A DNA stretch of 62,781 bases from G963674685 sp964591275 (GTDB lineage: Bacteria; Lernaellota; Lernaellaia; JACKCT01). Position 1 is the stretch's first letter; each line of letters starts with the position of its first letter. This document shows, piece after piece, positions 17,320-26,248 of this stretch. The stretch spans positions 1 to 62,781 of the forward strand of contig CAZQAE010000028.1 of NCBI GenBank assembly GCA_964591275.1. The letters run 5' to 3'. A model generated the notes under the pieces. It had not been told where the DNA came from and ran no database searches. It was given only the letters and a program-made list of their open reading frames with translations. Both the position numbers and the translations under genes were made by a program.

Positions 17320-19373
17320 AATATTTTCCCGAAGTCTCCATGCCTGCAAAAGCCGGCAGCGCCTATGCTTTGGCTGTATTTGGGCTAATAGCCGTCATTG
17401 TTTTCACAGGCGCTTGTCATAAGCTCGACAATGATAAAAGCGATGACACCGCCGCGACGACAAGCCCGAATAAATCTTTCCTTCATGATCTTCCCGAGCC
17501 GGGCGTAGAATCCGTTACATCGATTGAAACCCTCCCCTTACTTCAACTTCATTCACGAACCCGCCAGACATCGAGTCATGATTTAACCGGCGGCAATCAG
17601 GACGGATTCCGACGCGGAACGCAATTTTATGTCGATGAACAGGGCGATTACGTTGTCTTTGACGATTATGGACCGGGATGCGTGTATCGTATGTGGTTCA
17701 CCGGTTTCACGAGTTGGCTGGGGCGAATCAAAATCTACGTTGATGATCTTGACAAGCCGGTGATTGATAAAAACTTCATACGTTTTTTCCTGGGATTCAA
17801 CCAATTATTCAAGTTTCCCCGCGTGTATTTTTTTCACCAATCCAGCGGCGGCTTTGCTTCCTATGTCCCCATCTGCTACCAAAAACGCTGCCGAATTGCC
17901 TTGAGCATGAAACCCGAGTTTTTCCAGATCACATCGCGACGATACGACGCCGACACAAAAGTTCAGCCCTTTTCCCAAACCAGGAATGTTGATAATTGGG
18001 ATCGCCAATGGTCCGCCGAAAACCTCGGCAAGGATCCAAAGGGCGTTAATGCAACGCACGCATACAAAAGTTCAGCGTCAGTTTCTCCCGAGAAAACCGA
18101 AGACTTGCTGGTCATTGAAGGAGCAGGCGCGATTTGGTCTATTCGCATAAAAATTGAACCCTTTGAGCAACGGGTCATTGATAATCTTTATTTGAAAGCC
18201 TGGTGGGACGACGAGGACAAGGCGTCTATCGACGTCCCTGTGAACGAATTTTTCGGTGCTTATTATATCCACGACACACCGCGAAGCCTGCTGATCGGGC
18301 GCGACGACGGGGACTATTACTATTGCTATTTCCCTATGCCATTTTGGTCAAAAGCACGCATTGCCATTAAAAACCGTGGCGATGATCCCGTAGAAATTGA
18401 GGCTGACATCGAGGCCATGCTCGTACCGATGCGCGGTCCCTACAGTTCCAAAGCCGGATATTTTCGAGCTTACTATGCAAAAGAAAAGCCCACGGTTATC
18501 GGCAAGGATTTCATCGCGCTTGACACCGACGGCGCAGGACATTTCGTTGGAATCACGCACACCATGGAAAGTTCGAGTGGCCAGGACTACATGGAGGGCG
18601 ACGAGCGCATTTACGCTGACGGCAGCGCGTCGCCTGCCCTCTACGGAACCGGCACAGAGGATTATTATAACGGAGGCTGGTACTACATTTTGGGGACTTT
18701 CGCGCAAGCCCTTCACGGCGCGCCGACGCATATTTCCGAACCTGGTTTCGACATGGCGACCTCCTATCGCATGCACCTCGGCGATACAATCCCCTTCGCT
18801 CACGGATTCCGGTTCGGGATCGAACATGATCGCGGCAACACAATCGCCGGAGACGATTATCACGCCGTAGCCTATTACTATCACAACCCGCGCGTCCGGA
18901 CGCAGCGCTCGGATACGCTGGATATCGGAAACGCGGAAAGTGAAGCGTCACACAACTACCAGGACAGTAACGCCGTCACCACCGATTTTATTCAGTCATA
19001 TTACGAAGGAGACAGCGACCAGGATAGCGTGCGTGATCGCGGAAGAATCATCGCTGATTCATGTTCTTTTTCCATGACCATTGATCCCGCCAATGACCGA
19101 GTTTTCCTGCGTCGCCTCTACGACCAACTCAACGGCCTGCAAACGGCGCGCGTTCTGGTCGCAGGGCATAATGCCGGCACATGGTTCGACCTGGCACACA
19201 ATCCGCACAAGCGTTTTGCCGACAGCGATTTCCTCATTCCCGCCTCGCTCACAAAAGGCCGGGAATCCATTTTGATCCGCTTGGAAAACATCGGACCCGC
19301 GCCTTGGACTCAATTTCGTTTTGAGGCTTTTTCCGTTGTCACAGACGAACATAGAGACTCGAAGGGGAAATAA
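17316..19373 (+). CDS. GH172 (DUF2961) family lipoprotein
   Basis: This 685-residue protein has a type II signal peptide (hydrophobic stretch then TGAC, lipidated Cys34) followed by an acidic segment KLDNDKSDD. The body matches DUF2961/GH172: GGNQDGFRRG near the start of the fold, later GHFVGITHTMES, YMEGDERIYADG and ALYGTGTEDYYNGGWYY. GH172 members act on alpha-D-arabinofuranosides or fructofuranosides. The conserved acidic residues of those motifs are present. As a lipoprotein it works in the periplasm or at the surface. It is translationally coupled to the acyltransferase upstream, so the two probably act on the same glycan. Confidence 0.85.
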   Translation: MKYFPEVSMPAKAGSAYALAVFGLIAVIVFTGACHKLDNDKSDDTAATTSPNKSFLHDLPEPGVESVTSIETLPLLQLHSRTRQTSSHDLTGGNQDGFRRGTQFYVDEQGDYVVFDDYGPGCVYRMWFTGFTSWLGRIKIYVDDLDKPVIDKNFIRFFLGFNQLFKFPRVYFFHQSSGGFASYVPICYQKRCRIALSMKPEFFQITSRRYDADTKVQPFSQTRNVDNWDRQWSAENLGKDPKGVNATHAYKSSASVSPEKTEDLLVIEGAGAIWSIRIKIEPFEQRVIDNLYLKAWWDDEDKASIDVPVNEFFGAYYIHDTPRSLLIGRDDGDYYYCYFPMPFWSKARIAIKNRGDDPVEIEADIEAMLVPMRGPYSSKAGYFRAYYAKEKPTVIGKDFIALDTDGAGHFVGITHTMESSSGQDYMEGDERIYADGSASPALYGTGTEDYYNGGWYYILGTFAQALHGAPTHISEPGFDMATSYRMHLGDTIPFAHGFRFGIEHDRGNTIAGDDYHAVAYYYHNPRVRTQRSDTLDIGNAESEASHNYQDSNAVTTDFIQSYYEGDSDQDSVRDRGRIIADSCSFSMTIDPANDRVFLRRLYDQLNGLQTARVLVAGHNAGTWFDLAHNPHKRFADSDFLIPASLTKGRESILIRLENIGPAPWTQFRFEAFSVVTDEHRDSKGK

Positions 19374-19378
19374 TCAAT

Positions 19379-20185
19379 CTACGCGCAAGGCGCGGCCACG
19401 ATAACGTCCGTATAGTAGTGAGTCAGGATTTCGTGATGATCAAAGCCGCATTCCGCCATCGCCTGCGCGCCGCGTTGCGACATACCGACGCCGTGGCCGT
19501 TTCGACCCCAGCAGCATCCGGTCTCGGACAAATCGCATAATTCATCGTCCGCTTCGCCGCAGACCTCGCAGTCATCGGCACACTGCGCGTTTTCCATGCA
19601 AAGCACGCTGGTCAGATATGAGGCGTAAGCCGAACCCCATACATCCTCGACATTCTCCGTACGCCCTCCGCTGCTGGCATGATAAACGGTTTCGGCAACG
19701 CGATCTTCAAATATAACGACGACGCCCGCAGTTTCGTCCACGGCGGCGTCGGTCGCATCATCGCGTTCCTCACCGTACACTTGGCATGCTGTGGTATCGC
19801 AGATCGGTTCACTTCTCGTAATCATCCAATTCACGGCGTAGGAGCGAATCGCAACGGCCTGCGCCTTCAAGGCTTCGAGGGGAAAGGATGGCCCCATCTC
19901 GTGAAACAGAACTCCCTTGACGTAATCCTCAATCTCGATGCTTTCAACATTCCCGAGTTGTTCCCGACGCACTTCAATTTCATCGGGAATTTCGAGTCCG
20001 TCAGGAAGGCACTGGTACTCCCCCGAAAATGAAACCGCGCCCGATGAGCATTCGTTTTCAAAAATGGGCCCATCGCTTTGACCGTCATCATCGTCGGCGC
20101 AAGCTATAAAGACGGAATTGCATGTCGCCGCCATGAAAACAAACAGAATCACGATCACGATGGACCAGTGGTGTTTGGCGCTCAT
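19379..20185 (-). CDS. SpoIID/LytB-domain protein, putative lipoprotein
   Basis: This 268-residue exported protein has an N-terminal hydrophobic segment with a possible lipobox (Cys29, followed by ADDDDGQSD; Cys22 is an alternative). The SpoIID core is clear: EDYVKGVLFHEMG and FPLEALKAQAVAIRSYAVN, where the Glu of HEMG corresponds to the catalytic Glu of lytic SpoIID, then YHASSGGRTENVEDVWG and GHGVGMSQRGAQAMA. A Cys-rich insert (CADDCEVCG and more) lies between them. SpoIID cleaves glycan strands stripped of peptides, so a role in peptidoglycan remodelling is likely. No sporulation genes are seen. The start overlaps the end of the upstream methyltransferase gene by 4 bp. Confidence 0.88.
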   Translation of the reverse strand: MSAKHHWSIVIVILFVFMAATCNSVFIACADDDDGQSDGPIFENECSSGAVSFSGEYQCLPDGLEIPDEIEVRREQLGNVESIEIEDYVKGVLFHEMGPSFPLEALKAQAVAIRSYAVNWMITRSEPICDTTACQVYGEERDDATDAAVDETAGVVVIFEDRVAETVYHASSGGRTENVEDVWGSAYASYLTSVLCMENAQCADDCEVCGEADDELCDLSETGCCWGRNGHGVGMSQRGAQAMAECGFDHHEILTHYYTDVIVAAPCA

Positions 20186-21114
20186 TTCAATGAACCCTCT
20201 TTTTCAAAAACAAGGTAATAAGCCGGCAGCAAAGAATGCCCGGTTGCACCAAAAAAACCGAAAAGCTTAGAGATCAACCTAAAAACGGCAGTTTTCACTT
20301 TCCCCGAAATACCCTGCGCATCCCATTGCTTCAAATAATAAATCGGTCCCAGCCCATACTCCGACGACAAGTCGTTGATCTTAACATTTTTCGGCAAAAG
20401 CTCACGCAGCGTTGTGCCCCACCAACCGGTGTTGGGATTAACAAATTCTTCATAAGACCAGTTGGCCGGGTAACGTCCGCAAAAGATGCAGATTTTGTGG
20501 ATCCATCGCGGCGGCAGATAATGCAGATAGGGGATCGGCAGGCGAATGACGTGATATTCAAAGGGCCAAAACCGGTTCTGGCTTTCCATGACCACGAAAA
20601 GGCCGCCGGATTTCAGGCTGCGATAACAAGCTTCAATCAATAGTCTTCTATGCGCCGGATCAACATGTTCCATGACGGCGGTGAGTATGACCAGATCGAA
20701 TTGTTCTGGCGTGAAATCCGGAATTTCCGCAACGGTCAGATCCCATTTGTCCAAATGGAAATGCCGTTTTTTCTCGAGGCACACATCAATCATTCCCTGA
20801 TCTACATCAAAGCTGACAAGGCGATTGATGCACTCATGCTTAAGTATCGCTTCCGAAATGTGTCCCGCGCTGCAACCAGGTTCCAGAACGCTGATCTTCC
20901 GACCATCCCGACACATTTGATCGAGTAGTGCACTGACCTTCGGCCCTCGTATCTCGCGATAATTCAAATACAAAGGCAGTCGCTTCGCGCCTTTTCGTTT
21001 CACAATGAGTTCAATGATCGCCTTTGAATAATCCGTTTCGTATTTTCGCCCGTTCACGCAGGCAAAGTGGCGCCCTTTATCGCCTTTTTCGTAATGCCAT
21101 TTTTCGTTTGTCAT
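20182..21114 (-). CDS. SAM-dependent methyltransferase
   Basis: This 310-residue protein has class I methyltransferase motifs: ISVLEPGCSAGHISEAILK (motif I), LVSFDVDQGMID, then FDLVILTAVMEHVDP and SLKSGGLFVVMESQN. The C-terminal third is basic and hydrophobic, without a known domain. The substrate is unknown. The gene is translationally coupled (4-bp overlap) to the SpoIID gene and lies 33 bp after the TonB-like gene, so the three probably form one leftward operon for envelope functions. Confidence 0.8.
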   Translation of the reverse strand: MTNEKWHYEKGDKGRHFACVNGRKYETDYSKAIIELIVKRKGAKRLPLYLNYREIRGPKVSALLDQMCRDGRKISVLEPGCSAGHISEAILKHECINRLVSFDVDQGMIDVCLEKKRHFHLDKWDLTVAEIPDFTPEQFDLVILTAVMEHVDPAHRRLLIEACYRSLKSGGLFVVMESQNRFWPFEYHVIRLPIPYLHYLPPRWIHKICIFCGRYPANWSYEEFVNPNTGWWGTTLRELLPKNVKINDLSSEYGLGPIYYLKQWDAQGISGKVKTAVFRLISKLFGFFGATGHSLLPAYYLVFEKEGSLK

Positions 21115-21147
21115 ATATACTTCACTATTGTCGTGATTGTGGGGAAA

Positions 21148-22098
21148 TTAGAAAATACTTTTTGTGCCGATAAGCCTGTAATGGAAGTTGGCAACAATTG
21201 TCAGTTCCTCATCCGGCCAGGATTCCGGAAAGGGGCCAAAAAAATTGGCATCCGAAACCGCGCGACTGGCGGCGGTATCCAGGATCGGGAATCCGCTGGA
21301 TCTGACTGTTTTCACTTCTTTCAATTTTCCGGAGCGCAAAATCGTAAAACTTATCGCCAATATTCCCTGCTGTCCCATCTGCTGCGCGCGTTGCGGATAA
21401 ACCCACGCCCACTCGATTTTCTCTTTCACCCCTTGAAAGTACCCGATGTATTTAAAATCCCGCGTATTGAGATTAACGGCGTCGCCGGGCGTCCCAACAT
21501 CGGGATTAAAAGGACTCAGGTTGCCGTTTCCGCCGCCGCTCCCAGACCCAGGCCCTGAATAACGAACGGAATTAATCAGGTCCTTCGTACCCTTGCCTTC
21601 GGCGCCGCGCCCGATTCCAGGCGCGTCGCTACGACCTTTTCCCAATTTGGACTCCGCATGCATGCCCTGGCCGACGCTAGGGATTTCATATTTTTTTGCA
21701 GGACGTCTTCGACCAGCCTGTGAATCGCCGCCCGGTCGACGCGATCTCGGTCCGACGGCGCCGGTCGTTGTGTTGATCGGCTGGTCAGCTATGTGGGTTT
21801 CTTTTTCAACGGCGTTGTTTTTCTCAGCAAGAAAACGAGCCGTCTTGGGGATCTTTTCATTAGCTCTCATTCGCTGGGTTAAAATTTCGCCCTGAGGCCT
21901 TTCCGGTGGGACCTGAAAATCCGTCAGATCCATCCACATGGGCTTTGGCGGCGCAACAGATTCCTTCACGGCATTCGTGGGAATGTTGAAAACCACTAAA
22001 AACACCGCAAGATGCAGCAACACGGAAACAAATACAGCCCAAAATATGAGCTCCCTTTGCTTCAGTGTTCTCAGTTCATCTCGCCAACGTTCGCTCAT
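21148..22098 (-). CDS. TonB-type energy transducer / TonB C-terminal domain protein
   Basis: This 316-residue protein has one N-terminal membrane helix (FWAVFVSVLLHLAVFLVVF), then a Pro-rich start and a long Gly/Ser/Arg-rich periplasmic linker (SGPGSGSGGGNGN). The C-terminal domain has the TonB fold marks EWAWVYPQRAQQMGQQG and SFTILRSGKLKEV. In TonB this links the proton-motive force to outer-membrane receptors. The HxxxF-type SVLLHLAVF segment fits contact with ExbB/D-like proteins. No exbB/exbD gene is present here. It may instead be a TolA/GltJ-like periplasm-spanning protein. Confidence 0.8.
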   Translation of the reverse strand: MSERWRDELRTLKQRELIFWAVFVSVLLHLAVFLVVFNIPTNAVKESVAPPKPMWMDLTDFQVPPERPQGEILTQRMRANEKIPKTARFLAEKNNAVEKETHIADQPINTTTGAVGPRSRRPGGDSQAGRRRPAKKYEIPSVGQGMHAESKLGKGRSDAPGIGRGAEGKGTKDLINSVRYSGPGSGSGGGNGNLSPFNPDVGTPGDAVNLNTRDFKYIGYFQGVKEKIEWAWVYPQRAQQMGQQGILAISFTILRSGKLKEVKTVRSSGFPILDTAASRAVSDANFFGPFPESWPDEELTIVANFHYRLIGTKSIF

Positions 22099-22167
22099 CC
22101 TTTTTGAATCCCACTTATTCTCTTGTTCTTATCGACACCAAAACGCACGTTTTGTTCATTATACCAT

Positions 22168-22201
22168 AAAAAAAGGCTCCGCTTGACGCCGGAGCCTTTT
22201 T
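22168..22201 (-). terminator. Rho-independent terminator, symmetrical
   Basis: Stem 22174-22181 with 22190-22197, flanked by A-run and T-run on the two sides. It lies just after the Asp-rich gene. The symmetry lets it work on either strand. Confidence 0.85.
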
Positions 22202-22216
22202 CTTTCACTGCTTTGC

Positions 22217-22618
22217 TTATTTCGAGCAGGAACACCCGCCGACATCATCCGAATCATCACTCGCGCTACTTAGATTGTCTCCCGAAGGTGATCCATCGTC
22301 ATCCGTATCGTCGTCGCCTTCCGTATCATCGTCGGCGTCATCGTTAATGTCGTCGTCCACATCATCGTCGGCGTCATCGTTAATGTCGTCGTCCGCATCA
22401 TCATCGGCGTCATCGTTTATGTCGTCGTCCACATCATCGTCGGCGTCATCGTTTATGTCGTCGTCCGCGTCGTCATCGGCGGTGTCATCGTCCGCAGTAT
22501 CGTCATCAGCGGTATCGTCATCCAAGTCGTCGTTTTGCGCATAAGAAACGGTAACGGCAAAGGCGAATGACGCCAGGAAAAGCAGGATCGCGAATATCGA
22601 AAAACTACGCCATTTCAT
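22217..22618 (-). CDS. Small exported Asp-rich repeat protein with C-terminal GGCSCSK
   Basis: This 133-residue protein starts at ATG 22618, preceded by AAGGAG. A signal peptide (cleavage near VSYA/QN) is followed by about 75 residues made almost only of Asp with Ala, Val, Ile, Thr and Asn (DDDTADDD, INDDADDDVDDD). The DNA has four 36-bp tandem copies. The protein ends in a Ser/Gly-rich tail and GGCSCSK. The Asp tract should bind Ca2+ or other cations, or act as an extended spacer. The final Cys-x-Cys recalls the core of Cys-containing C-terminal sorting tags but lacks the membrane helix that such tags have. No function is known. Confidence 0.75.
   Translation of the reverse strand: MKWRSFSIFAILLFLASFAFAVTVSYAQNDDLDDDTADDDTADDDTADDDADDDINDDADDDVDDDINDDADDDADDDINDDADDDVDDDINDDADDDTEGDDDTDDDGSPSGDNLSSASDDSDDVGGCSCSK
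22335..22478. repeat. Tandem repeat, 4 x 36 bp, inside the Asp-rich gene
   Basis: Unit starts are at 22335, 22371, 22407 and 22443, with few substitutions between units. Each unit encodes 12 residues of the INDDADDDVDDD type on the minus strand. Confidence 0.9.
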
Positions 22619-22733
22619 TGAATACTCCTTTTTTATGCCCGACATGGGGCTTTCAACCAATCTCTCTTATATTTTTTTAAGCATAAATGCAAAGTTTTTC
22701 AAACGCGAATCCGTCAGCGGCCTCAAAAAGGTC

Positions 22734-23669
22734 CTAGGAACGAAAGAGCAGGAATAGAAAAATGGTCAAGAGAATCGCCACCGCCCCGGCGAGGTAAGGA
22801 GCAATTGAGCGTTTTTTCAACGAATCCACACTCACAGCGGCCAGTTCATTCTCGAAAGCATCCGGCACCTCAGTTTTCGGCTTCGCCGTGGCGCCCTGCA
22901 GGTTAATAAACTTTAGTTTCGCTTCGCCGATAATAATGACATCCTTGTGCGAAAGTACGGTTTGCGTGGCTTTTCTATTGTTGACAATCGAGCCATTCGT
23001 AGAATCCAAATCCTCGAAAATGCTATCTGCCGAACTCACTCGAATCATTGCATGTCGAGTCGAAACCTTCTCATCTTCCAATCTGATATTACAATCGGCT
23101 CCCCGCCCAATGAGATAATCACCCGGCGGCAGCAGATACTTGCTTCCCTTAAGTTGCCCGAACAAAATTTCCAGGGACGGATAACGAGCCAATGCTGTTT
23201 TTTTATTGTAAATCGCCGCAATCATCTCATTGGGAGTACTGATCTGCGTGACATCCCCAACATCATCGGGAAACATCATACCGGTTTCGTCCTCGCCTTC
23301 CCCCGGCCTGTGTGGAATCTCATCACGCAGCACATCAGGCTCGTTGAACGCGGTCATATCCCCGGCCACATCCTCGCCTGCGTCTTTTTGTAAATGGAAT
23401 TGGTTGCTGCCTATGATGATTTCGTCGCCAATCCCTAGCTCCAGCATTCCCTCTATTCGCTGGTTATTAACGTATGTGCCATTGCTACTGTCCATGTCGC
23501 GGATTTCAACACGATTTTCCATGAGGTAAATTTTCGAGTGCTCGCGCGATACATCCGCATCGCTCAGTACAACATCGGCATCCGAATCCCGACCGATAGT
23601 CGTTCTCACCTTAATCAAAGGAAATACTATCTTGCGCCCCAGGTCATCCGTAGCTTCCAACACAAACAT
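22734..23669 (-). CDS. Double FHA-domain protein with C-terminal membrane anchor
   Basis: This 311-residue protein has two FHA domains, which bind phosphothreonine peptides. The first (about residues 20-95) has TIGRDSDADV, SREHSKIY and SSNGTYVNNQRI. The second (about 180-255) has LIGRGADCNI, STRHAMI and STNGSIVNNRKA. An acidic linker separates them. A single C-terminal helix (PYLAGAVAILLTIFLFLLF) with only a short end after it makes it a tail-anchored membrane protein with FHA domains in the cytoplasm. It probably gathers phosphorylated partners of a Ser/Thr kinase, none of which is seen nearby. Confidence 0.9.
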   Translation of the reverse strand: MFVLEATDDLGRKIVFPLIKVRTTIGRDSDADVVLSDADVSREHSKIYLMENRVEIRDMDSSNGTYVNNQRIEGMLELGIGDEIIIGSNQFHLQKDAGEDVAGDMTAFNEPDVLRDEIPHRPGEGEDETGMMFPDDVGDVTQISTPNEMIAAIYNKKTALARYPSLEILFGQLKGSKYLLPPGDYLIGRGADCNIRLEDEKVSTRHAMIRVSSADSIFEDLDSTNGSIVNNRKATQTVLSHKDVIIIGEAKLKFINLQGATAKPKTEVPDAFENELAAVSVDSLKKRSIAPYLAGAVAILLTIFLFLLFRS

Positions 23670-23957
23670 TATTAGTCCCCATCCTGATCACAAGCCAATC
23701 ATTATTCCAAAGCGCACTTTCCTAAAATTCTTATGACATGTCCAGCCCAAAATCCCTGATTGGAAACTCGATTCCTCCTCAAGATAAGCAATTGGGAGTC
23801 AAAATTCAACAACAGCATCGGAAAATGAGGCCAATCGAAGATTTGGATCAAGAACCAAAAATAAATTCCAAGTAAAAAATTCATTTCGAGTCACACGCCA
23901 AAAACCGCATTTGTGCTTTATTGATCGCAACAATGTCCGAATCACGCAATTGACCTG

Positions 23958-24923
23958 ATGAAAAAGCTCCTCTATCTTTGCCGCATGAGTTTTGAATTTC
24001 TATTTTTAGCCATACCCGCAAGTCTGGCCCTGGTCCTTCTCATCATTCATTCCGTGGTCATCCGCGGCAAACGGACCACGGCAAGCTTTTTCCTTTCATT
24101 GATTGCCTTCGGATTTTTGCGCGGCAACCTGGTTCATATTATCACAAGGGGAAGAACCCCCTACGAATTTGGTTTCGCCGCCGTGCGTCTTGGCCACACG
24201 GGCATCGTTGAAGCCATGGGATGGTGCATTTCCCTCTACATTTCCTGGTCTGTCGCGCAGCGCCTGCTGGCCAGGCGAAGTCCTCATGAAAACAACGTTT
24301 TTGCCGTTCTTCTTTTTTCGTGCGCAGTGATGACAGGCTTCGGGATACTCATGGAGACAGCCGCGGGCAGGCTTGGATGGTGGCATTGGAAACCCCCGAA
24401 GGGGATGATATTGTCGCCAGCCTTTCGGGACATCGAAAAGGGCATCGCGCCCTGGTTTTCCGTAGCTTTCGATTTCCTGATGCCCTACCTGCTTTTCACG
24501 CAATTAAAAATCACTCGATGGCGAATCGCCCTTCTGGGATTGATGGCTTTCCCATTCCACTTCGGGATGCACGAAATCCGTCGATTTCATCTTGACGAGC
24601 ATATGATTAAGGTCAATCACTTGTCCCATTTCATCATGATCGCCCTAGCCATGTTCCTTCCATTTTTTGCGCATTTGGAACTGAAAGTGATTCCTGACTA
24701 CCCAAAAATATCCGAAAGCAAACAGCGTTTTCTGAGCCGTTTGGACATTGTCGGATTATTTATTGTTATTGCAACGGTTTGCCTCGGGCTCATATTCGTC
24801 GCCGAGCAATGGGAATTGACGGTTTTCGCTCTTCCCCTTCTGTGCGTGGGCGTTTATGCTTTGTGGTGGTCAGAAAAAGGATGCCTTTCAAAGTCGACAG
24901 CGACGGAGGCCAGCAGTGGCTGA
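23958..24923 (+). CDS. Polytopic membrane protein of unknown function
   Basis: This 321-residue protein has about eight predicted membrane helices. The middle holds WGCISLY-like and ETAAGRLGWWHWKPPKG motifs, and later HFGMHEIRRFHLDEH. The ExxxxxxGWWHW pattern resembles the carotenoid biosynthesis protein family (CruF-like hydratases), but the match is by eye only. It overlaps by 8 bp the start of the ceramidase-like gene, so the two are probably co-expressed. Start ATG 23958; in-frame ATG 23985 is an alternative. Confidence 0.6.
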   Translation: MKKLLYLCRMSFEFLFLAIPASLALVLLIIHSVVIRGKRTTASFFLSLIAFGFLRGNLVHIITRGRTPYEFGFAAVRLGHTGIVEAMGWCISLYISWSVAQRLLARRSPHENNVFAVLLFSCAVMTGFGILMETAAGRLGWWHWKPPKGMILSPAFRDIEKGIAPWFSVAFDFLMPYLLFTQLKITRWRIALLGLMAFPFHFGMHEIRRFHLDEHMIKVNHLSHFIMIALAMFLPFFAHLELKVIPDYPKISESKQRFLSRLDIVGLFIVIATVCLGLIFVAEQWELTVFALPLLCVGVYALWWSEKGCLSKSTATEASSG

Positions 24924-26106
24924 AAATTTTTACGCCGGCGCCGCCAAGGTTGATATCACTCCGACAGATATCAGCAATGTCTATCTCGCGGGTTTTGATC
25001 CCAATCGAAAAGCCGAGCATGTTCTCGATCCCTTGTACGCTCGTGCGCTGTACTTATGCGACGGGGATGAGGAATTTGCGCTGGTTTCTTATGATTTGAT
25101 TGGTCTCATGTACCCTGAGACGCTGCGTCTGCGGGAAGCGGCAGGGGTCATCTCCCCCAAAAATATATGGATTGCCTGCACGCACACGCACTCGGGTCCC
25201 GACACAATTGGTCTGTGGGGACCTTCCGTGGGATCCATCCCGATAGGCTCGGGAATCGACTCTCGATATTTCACATTTTTGGTTAAAGAAACCAAAGCCT
25301 TAATTTTAAGGGCAAAGAGAATTGCACGCCCAGCGACGGTGGCTTTCGCGTCGGATAATACTCCCAAAGGCACGCACACCTGGAATGTCCGCAACAAATC
25401 AATTATGGACCACGAGTTCAATGTCATGGTCATCAACAGGGTTGGCGGCAAGGGGAACATAGCCTGCGTGAGCAATTTCGGGGCTCATCCCGAAGTGCTT
25501 TGGGATAAAAACACCGGCATTTCCTCGGACTGGGTCGGTCCGATGCATAAGGCGGTCGAAAAAAAATTGCGCGGAGTATCCCTGTTTATCAACGGCGGAT
25601 TGGGCGCCATGGTCACTCCGGCGATTGAGGAATCGCTCAGCCTGAAGAAAAGAATGAAGTTATACCCGAAATACGGAAAAACTCTTGCAACAATCGCCTT
25701 GCGAGCCGCCCTGAATGCAAAACCGGCCAAGCGTCCCCGTATTAAGGTCAGGGAAAAACGAATAACAATCCCACTGAAAAACGATCTCATGAACTTCATA
25801 AACAATCTTGGGATCCTCAAGCGTCCCAAGGATTACAGGGGTGTCTTGTCTTCCGCCGCCATCACGCGGATCGGTCCCGCTATATTCATCGCCGCTCCGG
25901 GCGAGGCGGTCCCGGAATTCACCCTGGCCGTCAAACGCCTTGTCGGCGGCCATCCCACTTTTTTTACCAGCCTGTGCAATGACGAATTGGGCTATCTGCT
26001 ACCCCGAAAATATTTCGACGATCCCGCCTATGAGTACGAGCAAAGCGTCTCCCCGGGAGGCGATGCCACGGACATACTGTTGGATGTTTATCGAGAATTG
26101 TTGTGA
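24916..26106 (+). CDS. Neutral/alkaline ceramidase-like N-terminal-domain protein
   Basis: This 396-residue protein starts at GTG 24916 with GGAGG 8 bases before. It begins GAAKVDITP, then LYARALYL, and has the zinc/nucleophile block of neutral ceramidases seen as IACTHTHSGPDT, where HxH ligates Zn2+ and Ser attacks the amide. A later block is SNFGAHPEVL. Family members hydrolyse N-acyl sphingosine. This protein lacks the C-terminal Ig-like domain, and related short proteins are often of unknown substrate. No signal peptide is visible. The gene overlaps the membrane-protein gene by 8 bp. Confidence 0.8.
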   Translation: MAENFYAGAAKVDITPTDISNVYLAGFDPNRKAEHVLDPLYARALYLCDGDEEFALVSYDLIGLMYPETLRLREAAGVISPKNIWIACTHTHSGPDTIGLWGPSVGSIPIGSGIDSRYFTFLVKETKALILRAKRIARPATVAFASDNTPKGTHTWNVRNKSIMDHEFNVMVINRVGGKGNIACVSNFGAHPEVLWDKNTGISSDWVGPMHKAVEKKLRGVSLFINGGLGAMVTPAIEESLSLKKRMKLYPKYGKTLATIALRAALNAKPAKRPRIKVREKRITIPLKNDLMNFINNLGILKRPKDYRGVLSSAAITRIGPAIFIAAPGEAVPEFTLAVKRLVGGHPTFFTSLCNDELGYLLPRKYFDDPAYEYEQSVSPGGDATDILLDVYRELL

Positions 26107-26161
26107 ATATTTACTGGAAAGCGAGAGTTTCAACCGATCTCGCATGGGAATGACAACTTTA

Positions 26162-26190
26162 TTGACACTTGTTCGCCGTGAGCTTAATCT
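26162..26190 (+). promoter_or_regulatory. Sigma-70-type promoter for the DUF4398/OmpA operon
   Basis: TTGACA at 26162-26167, a 17-bp spacer and TAATCT at 26185-26190, about 59 bp before the ATG at 26249. This is a near-consensus layout. Confidence 0.65.
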
Positions 26191-26248
26191 GTGTGCGGCG
26201 AATCAAAGCCTTTGAATCTGGCAATAGCGGAAAGGATAATCCAAAAAT

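Noticed and set aside
22275..22544. Ser-rich plus-strand frame
   Set aside because: It is the complement of the Asp-codon repeat; the minus strand has a signal peptide and ribosome site.
23702..23884. Small minus-strand frame of 60 codons with a hydrophobic start
   Set aside because: No ribosome site, no family and no neighbours in the same direction that would support it.
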